64,000 nt of DNA from Catenulispora sp. EB89 (GTDB lineage Bacteria > Actinomycetota > Actinomycetes > Streptomycetales > Catenulisporaceae): contig NZ_JBGCCU010000028.1 of the NCBI RefSeq assembly GCF_041261445.1, positions 62,001-126,000 on the forward strand, written 5' to 3'. Position numbers and translations under genes: made by a program. Positions 58,793-64,000 of the stretch are shown here, one piece after another (the stretch's first letter is position 1; each line of letters begins with the position of its first letter). The notes below the pieces were generated by a model. The model did no database searches and had not been told where the DNA came from. It worked only from the letters and a program-made list of their open reading frames with translations.

Positions 58793-59119
58793 CTACGCCT
58801 CCTTGACGGCGACGTACAGGTCATCGCCTTCGATCTTCACGGGGTACACCGGCACCGGCTCGGTGGCCGGCAGGCTGGAGGGCTTGCCGGTCTTCAGGTC
58901 GAACATCGAGCCGTGCAGCCAGCACTCGATCTCGCAGTCCACGACCTCGCCCTCGGACAGGGCCACGTTGGCGTGCGAGCAGACGTCGTGGATCGCGTAG
59001 AACTGGCCGTCGTGCAGCACCACGGCCATCGGGATCTCGCCGGCCACGACCGCCTTGGGCTGGTCCGGGGTCACCTCCGAGACGCCGCACACGCGCGTCC
59101 AGGTCTCGGTCTGGCTCAT
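58793..59119 (-). CDS. Rieske-type ferredoxin in the suf operon
   Basis: 108 aa with CSHANVAL and CWLHGSMFD, the two CxH / CxxH ligand motifs of a Rieske [2Fe-2S] cluster. It is similar to ferredoxin components of dioxygenases, but no oxygenase is encoded nearby. Its ATG overlaps the sufD stop (ATGA). A Rieske protein between sufD and sufC is common in actinobacteria; its role in assembly is not known. Confidence 0.93.
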   Translation of the reverse strand: MSQTETWTRVCGVSEVTPDQPKAVVAGEIPMAVVLHDGQFYAIHDVCSHANVALSEGEVVDCEIECWLHGSMFDLKTGKPSSLPATEPVPVYPVKIEGDDLYVAVKEA

Positions 59120-60339
59120 GCGACGGCTCCAGCGAGCTCGGTCTCCACCTTCGCCATCAGCCGCTCCTGGACGTCCGGGATGCCGATCCGGCCGATCACG
59201 TCGGCGAAGAAGCCGCGGACCACCAGGCGGCGGGCCTCGTCCTCGCGGATCCCGCGGGCCTGCAGGTAGAACAGCTGCTCGTCGTCGAAGCGGCCGGTCG
59301 CGCTGGCGTGCCCGGCGCCGACGATCTCGCCGGTCTCGATCTCCAGGTTCGGCACCGAGTCGGCGCGCGCCCCGTCGGTCAGGACCAGGTTGCGGTTCAG
59401 CTCGTAGGTGTCGGTCTGCTCGGCCTCGGCGCGGATCAGCACGTCGCCGACCCAGACCGTGTGCGCGTCCTTGCCCTGCAGCGCGCCCTTGTAGGTCACG
59501 CGGGACTTGCAGTGCGTGGCGCTGTGGTCGACCAGCAGCCGGGCCTCCAGGTGCTGGCCGGCGTCGGCGAAGTACACGCCGAGCAGTTCGGCGTCGCCGC
59601 CGGGCGCGGTGTACGCCACCCGCGGGGTGAGCCGCACCAGGTCGCCGCCGAAGCTGACGTTGATGGACTGCAGGCGCGCGTCCCGGCCCAGCCGGGCCTG
59701 CTGCTGCGACAGGTGCACGGCGTCGTCGGCCCAGTCCTGCAGCGCGATGACGGTCAGGTCGGCGCTGTCGCCGACCAGGAACTGCACGTTCTCCGAGTAG
59801 GTCGCGCTGCCCTGGTAGTCCAAGACCACGACGGCCTTGGCGAACGGCTTGACGTCCACCAGCACGTTGCCGAACACGGTGCCGCCGGTGCCGGTGAAGG
59901 TCACGCGCACCGGCTCGGCGACCTCGGCCTCCTGCGGGATGGTGATGACGGTGGCCTCGGTGAACCCGGCCCACGCCAGCGCCGAGGTGCGGTCCACCGG
60001 GGCGCCGGCCCGGCCGAGCCGGGCGTCGTCGCGGCCGACGGTCTCCACCACGACCGGCTCGCTCGCCGCCACCTCGACCGCGACCTTGCCGTCGGCGGCC
60101 GGGGACTCGTGCAGCCCGCGCAACCGTTTCAGCGGGGTGAAGCGCCAGTCCTCCTCGCGGCCGGTCAGGGCCGGGAAGTCCGCGGGGTCGAAGGACGTGT
60201 GGCGCTCCACGCGCGCGTCGGTCGGCTGGCTCACGGCGCGGCCGGTGCCCGGACCGGCGAGGCGGTTGCCCGCGCCGGGCTCGTTCACGGTGACGGCTGC
60301 GGCGGTGACGGCGCCGACCTGGTTCTGCGGATCAGACAT
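59116..60339 (-). CDS. sufD: SufD scaffold protein
   Basis: 407 aa of the SufB/SufD beta-helix family: FPALTGREEDWRFTPLKRL at the N terminus; HSATHCKSRVTYKGALQGKDAHTVWVGDVLIRAEAEQTDTYELNRNLVLTDGARADSVPNLEIETGEIVGAGHASATGRFD, in sections, as the conserved core; C-terminal ARRLVVRGFFADVIGRI. It forms the SufBC2D complex where Fe-S clusters are built. Confidence 0.96.
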   Translation of the reverse strand: MSDPQNQVGAVTAAAVTVNEPGAGNRLAGPGTGRAVSQPTDARVERHTSFDPADFPALTGREEDWRFTPLKRLRGLHESPAADGKVAVEVAASEPVVVETVGRDDARLGRAGAPVDRTSALAWAGFTEATVITIPQEAEVAEPVRVTFTGTGGTVFGNVLVDVKPFAKAVVVLDYQGSATYSENVQFLVGDSADLTVIALQDWADDAVHLSQQQARLGRDARLQSINVSFGGDLVRLTPRVAYTAPGGDAELLGVYFADAGQHLEARLLVDHSATHCKSRVTYKGALQGKDAHTVWVGDVLIRAEAEQTDTYELNRNLVLTDGARADSVPNLEIETGEIVGAGHASATGRFDDEQLFYLQARGIREDEARRLVVRGFFADVIGRIGIPDVQERLMAKVETELAGAVA

Positions 60340-60411
60340 CGATGTCCCGTACTCGTGGCTAGTGATTCGTGAAAGGTCTGTGCTGAACAGGGATCGGGGC
60401 GGCCGCCGGCG

Positions 60412-61824
60412 TCAGCCGACCGCGCCCTCCATCTGCAGCTCGATCAGCCGGTTGAGCTCCAGCGCGTACTCCATCGGCAGCTCGCGGGCGATCGGCTCGA
60501 CGAAGCCGCGCACGATCATCGCCATCGCCTCGTCCTCGGTCATCCCGCGGCTCATCAGGTAGAACAGCTGGTCCTCGCTGACCTTGGACACGGTCGCCTC
60601 GTGGCCCATGGACACGTCGTCCTCGCGGACGTCCACGTAGGGGTAGGTGTCCGAGCGGGAGATGGTGTCGACCAGCAGCGCGTCGCACTTCACGGTGGAC
60701 TTGCTGTGGTGCGCGCCCTCCTGCACCTGGACCAGGCCGCGGTAGGAGGTGCGGCCGCCGCCGCGGGCCACCGACTTGGAGATGATGGTCGAGGAGGTGT
60801 GCGGGGCGGCGTGCACCATCTTGGCGCCGGCGTCCTGGTGCTGGCCCTCGCCGGCGAAGGCGACGGACAGCGTCTCGCCCTTGGCGTGCTCGCCGAGCAG
60901 CCAGACGGCCGGGTACTTCATGGTGACCTTGGAGCCGATGTTGCCGTCGATCCACTCCATGGTGGCGCCGGCCTGCGCGGCGGCACGCTTGGTGACCAGG
61001 TTGTAGACGTTGTTCGACCAGTTCTGGATGGTGGTGTAGCGCACGCGGGCGTTCTTCTTCACCACGATCTCCACGACCGCCGAGTGCAGCGAGTCCGAGG
61101 AGTAGATCGGCGCGGTGCAGCCCTCGACGTAGTGGACGTAGGAGTCCTCGTCGGCGATGATCAGCGTCCGCTCGAACTGGCCCATGTTCTCGGTGTTGAT
61201 GCGGAAGTAGGCCTGCAGCGGGATCTGGACGTGCACGCCCTTGGGGACGTAGATGAAGGACCCGCCGGACCACACCGCGGTGTTCAGCGCGGAGAACTTG
61301 TTGTCGCCGGTGGGGATCACGGTCGCGAAGTGCTCGCGGAACAGCTCCGGGTGCTCCTTCAGGGCGGTGTCCGTGTCCAGGAAGATGACGCCCTGCTCCT
61401 CCAGCTCCTTGTTGATCTGGTGGTAGACGACCTCGGACTCGTACTGCGCCGCCACACCGGAGATCAGCCGCTGCTTCTCGGCCTCCGGGATGCCCAGCTT
61501 GTCGTAGGTGTTCTTGATGTCCGCCGGCAGGTCGTCCCAGGACTCCGCCTGCTTCTCGGTGGAGCGCACGAAGTACTTGATGTTGTCGAAGTCGATCCCG
61601 CCGAGGTCCGCGCCCCACACCGGCATGGGCTTCTTCTCGAACAGCCGCAGACCGCGCAGCCGCATCTCGAGCATCCACTCCGGCTCGTTCTTCTTCGCGG
61701 AGATGTCGCGGACGACGTCCTCGTTCAGCCCGCGGCGCGCGGTGGACCCGGCGACGTCGGAGTCGGCCCAGCCGTACTCGTAGGTGCCGAGGCCTTCGAG
61801 CTGCTCGTGCGAGGTGGTGGTCAT
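60412..61824 (-). CDS. sufB: SufB scaffold protein
   Basis: 470 aa. Characteristic blocks: [71 protein letters not shown] and [24 protein letters not shown] 61824 has GGAAGGG 7 nt upstream, overlapping the sufR stop (ATGA). It is the main cluster-assembly scaffold. A 72-bp gap separates it from sufD. Confidence 0.96.
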   Translation of the reverse strand: MTTTSHEQLEGLGTYEYGWADSDVAGSTARRGLNEDVVRDISAKKNEPEWMLEMRLRGLRLFEKKPMPVWGADLGGIDFDNIKYFVRSTEKQAESWDDLPADIKNTYDKLGIPEAEKQRLISGVAAQYESEVVYHQINKELEEQGVIFLDTDTALKEHPELFREHFATVIPTGDNKFSALNTAVWSGGSFIYVPKGVHVQIPLQAYFRINTENMGQFERTLIIADEDSYVHYVEGCTAPIYSSDSLHSAVVEIVVKKNARVRYTTIQNWSNNVYNLVTKRAAAQAGATMEWIDGNIGSKVTMKYPAVWLLGEHAKGETLSVAFAGEGQHQDAGAKMVHAAPHTSSTIISKSVARGGGRTSYRGLVQVQEGAHHSKSTVKCDALLVDTISRSDTYPYVDVREDDVSMGHEATVSKVSEDQLFYLMSRGMTEDEAMAMIVRGFVEPIARELPMEYALELNRLIELQMEGAVG

Positions 61825-62573
61825 AGCGGAACCCTTCCGGAAACCTCGGTGCTCTTGCTGGTCCCGGTGGCTGAGACGGTCATCGGGATGAAAGTCGTGC
61901 ACACGCCGTCGCCGTGGGCGATGGTCGCGAGTCGTTGGACGTGGGTGCCCAGCAGTTCGGCGAAGACCTCGGTCTCCGCCTCGCACAGCTGGGGGAACTG
62001 CTCGGCGACGTGCGCCACCGGGCAGTGGTGCTGGCACAGCTGCTCGCCGGCGGCCGGCGCGTTGCCGGTCTCCCGCAGGCCCGCGGCGTAGCCGTCCTCG
62101 GTGAGGAGCTTCGCCAGCAGCGCCGGCCGCTCCTCGGCGGGCACGGATTCCATCCGCTCCCGGAACCGGTCGGCCAACTCCGCCACACGCTTGCGCGCGA
62201 ACGCCTCGACCGCCGCGGACCCCGCACTCTCGGCGAGGAACTTCAGCGCGTCGACGGCCAGCTGGTCGTACGCCTGGTAGAAGACGCTCCGGCCGCGATC
62301 GGTGAGCGCGAAGACCTTGGCCGGCCGGCCGCGTCCCCGCTGCCCGTACGTCCGCTGCTGCCGCGCCTCGACGAGATTCTCGGCCAGCAGCGCATCCAGG
62401 TGACGCCGCACGCCGGCGGGCGTCATCTTGAGCCGCTTGCCGAGGTCCACCGCGGTCGAGGGCCCGTTGGCCAGGATGCTGCGGGCGACCCGGTTGCGCG
62501 TGCCGACGTGCACGTCAGAAACGTCGTCGGCGGACGACGACGCACTCACGCTCGGGTTCGGCACACTTTCCAC
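61821..62573 (-). CDS. sufR: SufR iron-sulfur-sensing repressor
   Basis: 250 aa. N-terminal [44 protein letters not shown]-terminal Cys ligands in [23 protein letters not shown]. These match SufR, which binds a [4Fe-4S] cluster and represses the suf operon when clusters are sufficient. First gene of the operon; its stop overlaps the sufB start. GTG 62573 used. Confidence 0.94.
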   Translation of the reverse strand: MESVPNPSVSASSSADDVSDVHVGTRNRVARSILANGPSTAVDLGKRLKMTPAGVRRHLDALLAENLVEARQQRTYGQRGRGRPAKVFALTDRGRSVFYQAYDQLAVDALKFLAESAGSAAVEAFARKRVAELADRFRERMESVPAEERPALLAKLLTEDGYAAGLRETGNAPAAGEQLCQHHCPVAHVAEQFPQLCEAETEVFAELLGTHVQRLATIAHGDGVCTTFIPMTVSATGTSKSTEVSGRVPL

Positions 62574-62648
62574 AACACCAGTGTGCCTTTATTCGTTCCC
62601 CGGTACCAAGTAAGGGAGACCTAATAAGTCACGGGGATGTGACCAAAT

Positions 62649-63374
62649 TCACGCGACCCCGCGCGCGGTCTGCATCGCGGTGATCTTGGTGACCACGCGC
62701 TCCAACGCGAGCGCGGCGATGCCGAGGCACAACGCGCTGGCCCAGGTGCCGTCCAAGTAGTCGGCGATCTGATGCGTCACCACGGTAGACCCATCCGGAC
62801 CGACGCTGTGGAGCGTGGTGGTGTGAATGCCGGCGACCGCGGCCAGGAGCCAGAAGGTCCACCACGCACCGGTCCACCGGGCCACGGAGGTGCGCTGGGC
62901 CAGGTCGGTACCGGAGGTCCGCCAGACGTCCCGCATGATCTGCACCGGGTACCACGCGTTGACCACCGGGCAGAACCAGCCGCCTATGGTCCAGCCCTGC
63001 GAGCGGGTCTGCGGCCCCCACATGCCCGCGTTCTTGCGGACGCGGTAGAACCAAACGAGGAACACCACTGCTATCCCGGTGAAGAGAAGCAGGTTGAGAA
63101 CCGTCACCAATTGCCTGGCGCCGCTGGTCCCGGTGAGGGCGACCAGCGCCGCCTGACCGATGGCCAAGACGAACAGCAACCCTGTCAGGACCCTCCCCAG
63201 GTCGCTCACCGGGGACGGCGCCTGCTGCTGGTAGGGCGCGCCGTACCCGGGATTCAGGCCGTACCCGGGATGCAGAGCCGCGAACTCGGCGGGGGACGGC
63301 ACCAGCCGACCTCCGCAACGAGAGCATTCGACCGCACCCGCAGGGGCCGCAAGCTCACAAGCCGGGCAGTTCAC
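62649..63374 (-). CDS. DUF4328 membrane protein with zinc-ribbon N terminus
   Basis: 241 aa. Zinc ribbon CPACELAAPAGAVECSRCG, a Gly/Tyr/Gln linker (HPGYGLNPGYGAPYQQQ), then five or six membrane helices with WFYRVRKNAGMWGPQTRSQGWTIGGWFCPVVNAWYPVQIMRDVWR, in parts, typical of DUF4328. No function known. Convergent with nothing; it lies upstream of sufR on the same strand. Confidence 0.92.
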   Translation of the reverse strand: MNCPACELAAPAGAVECSRCGGRLVPSPAEFAALHPGYGLNPGYGAPYQQQAPSPVSDLGRVLTGLLFVLAIGQAALVALTGTSGARQLVTVLNLLLFTGIAVVFLVWFYRVRKNAGMWGPQTRSQGWTIGGWFCPVVNAWYPVQIMRDVWRTSGTDLAQRTSVARWTGAWWTFWLLAAVAGIHTTTLHSVGPDGSTVVTHQIADYLDGTWASALCLGIAALALERVVTKITAMQTARGVA

Positions 63375-63482
63375 GATTCTCTTGTCTCCGCAGGTCGGAA
63401 GGGAATGACGGGCGCTGAATCCTAAGCAGCAGCCGACCTGGTTGTCGATCCCCCATTGCGCAGTCGAACGGCGCGGCAGCCG

Positions 63483-64000
63483 TCAGACCTCTACATCCCG
63501 CACCAAAGCCGCCGCCCCGATCAGCCCCGCGTCCCCACCGAGCGCCGCCGGGTGCACCGTCACATCGCGCGTGAACGACAGCCGCGCGTACTCCTTCAGG
63601 TGCTCGCGCAGCGGCCCGAACAGCAGCTCCCCCGACTTCGCCACACCGCCGCCGATGACCGCCGCCTCCATGTCCACCAGCGCGGCGGTGCCCGCGATGG
63701 CCGCGGCGAGTGCCTTGGCCGAGCGGTCGAACGAGGCCAGGGCGATCGGGTCGCCGGCCCGTGCGGAGTCCGCGACCTCGGCGGCCGTGGCCTCCGACGC
63801 GGCGCCGCCGCCGGGGCGCTGCCAGCCCTCGCTGACCGCGCGCGCCGCGATCGCGGTGCCGCTGGCGATGACCTCGACGCAGCCGCGGGCGCCGCACGGG
63901 CACGGCGGGCCGTCCAGCTCCACGCACATGTGGCCGACGTGGCCGGCGTTGCCGCTCGGGCCCGGGCGCAGCCGGCCACCCAGGATCAGGCCGCCGCCGA
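63483..64000 (-). CDS. ROK family sugar kinase/transcription factor, 5' part outside window
   Basis: The frame runs to the right edge. The visible part starts in GGGLILGGRLRPGPSGNAGHVGHMCVELDG, with the zinc motif CPCGARGCVE (CxCGxxGCxE), then IAGTAALVDMEAAVIGGGVAKSGELLFGPLREHL. These are the C-terminal half of a ROK protein (glucokinase, fructokinase or NagC-like). The N-terminal ATP-binding or HTH segment is missing, so kinase and repressor cannot be told apart. Confidence 0.92.
   Translation of the reverse strand, partial: GGGLILGGRLRPGPSGNAGHVGHMCVELDGPPCPCGARGCVEVIASGTAIAARAVSEGWQRPGGGAASEATAAEVADSARAGDPIALASFDRSAKALAAAIAGTAALVDMEAAVIGGGVAKSGELLFGPLREHLKEYARLSFTRDVTVHPAALGGDAGLIGAAALVRDVEV

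Overview
The window is GC-rich throughout, with strongly G/C-biased third codon positions, GTG and TTG starts beside ATG, and gene families typical of Actinomycetota: an InhA-type FabI, SufR-led SUF operon, DUF3099, DUF4328, DUF1003, SURF1 and a small HTH protein with GRGGATRG tail. It looks like a chromosomal segment of an aerobic filamentous actinobacterium related to Streptomycetales or Catenulisporales. I cannot name the genus from sequence alone. No rRNA, tRNA, CRISPR array, prophage or plasmid backbone was recognised. Mobile DNA is limited to one truncated IS5-type remnant near 46.2 kb.

Layout. 0-2 kb: a disordered collagen-like protein with FG/QGF repeats, running off the left edge. 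2-6.3 kb: orphan cobL, an ElaA-like acetyltransferase, a TauE/SafE exporter and an EamA transporter with a possibly structured leader. 6.4-13 kb: SPFH/NfeD membrane pair, lone ABC ATPase, serB, sixA, marR. 13-18.3 kb: two 14-TM MFS exporters and a MerR regulator with a 19-bp-spacer promoter. 18.5-23.2 kb: fabG-fabI and tldD-tldE. 23.3-30.5 kb: small conserved proteins, a PEP mutase-like enzyme, moaA, a LuxR-type regulator, a VanY-like peptidase, mscL and a secreted trypsin-like protease. 30.9-36 kb: a TetR-controlled putative catabolic operon (acetoacetate decarboxylase-like, SDR, two amidohydrolases). 36-46 kb: methyltransferase, GNAT, M50 protease, Cys-rich protein, PadR/SDR divergent pair, MocR/EamA divergent pair, SURF1. 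46.9-55.7 kb: ABC exporter, kinase-like protein, SGNH hydrolase, crotonase, HTH, second MerR, ABC-F, NUDIX. 55.9-62.6 kb: complete sufR-B-D-Rieske-C-S-U-T operon. 62.6-64 kb: DUF4328 protein and a partial ROK kinase.

Three themes stand out. First, several genes carry short tandem repeats just past their stop codons (marR, fabI, tldE, the VanY-like gene, the second merR, and the SGNH/crotonase junction). The repeat units differ in length and sequence. Second, regulator/target pairs carry readable operators: a shared MerR spacer motif, PadR ATGT-N8-ACAT sites, a TetR palindrome, MocR ATTGGT repeats, a -35/-10-overlapping dyad at an MFS gene, and helically phased GATCTTC repeats upstream of the secreted protease. 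Third, some enzymes lack expected catalytic residues (the PadR-linked SDR, the crotonase, the kinase-like protein), so substrate-level assignments there are uncertain. No unmistakably new multi-gene defence or biosynthetic system was found. The strongest candidates for unexplored biology are the repeat-rich protein at the left edge, the 3'-end repeat arrays and the amidohydrolase operon.
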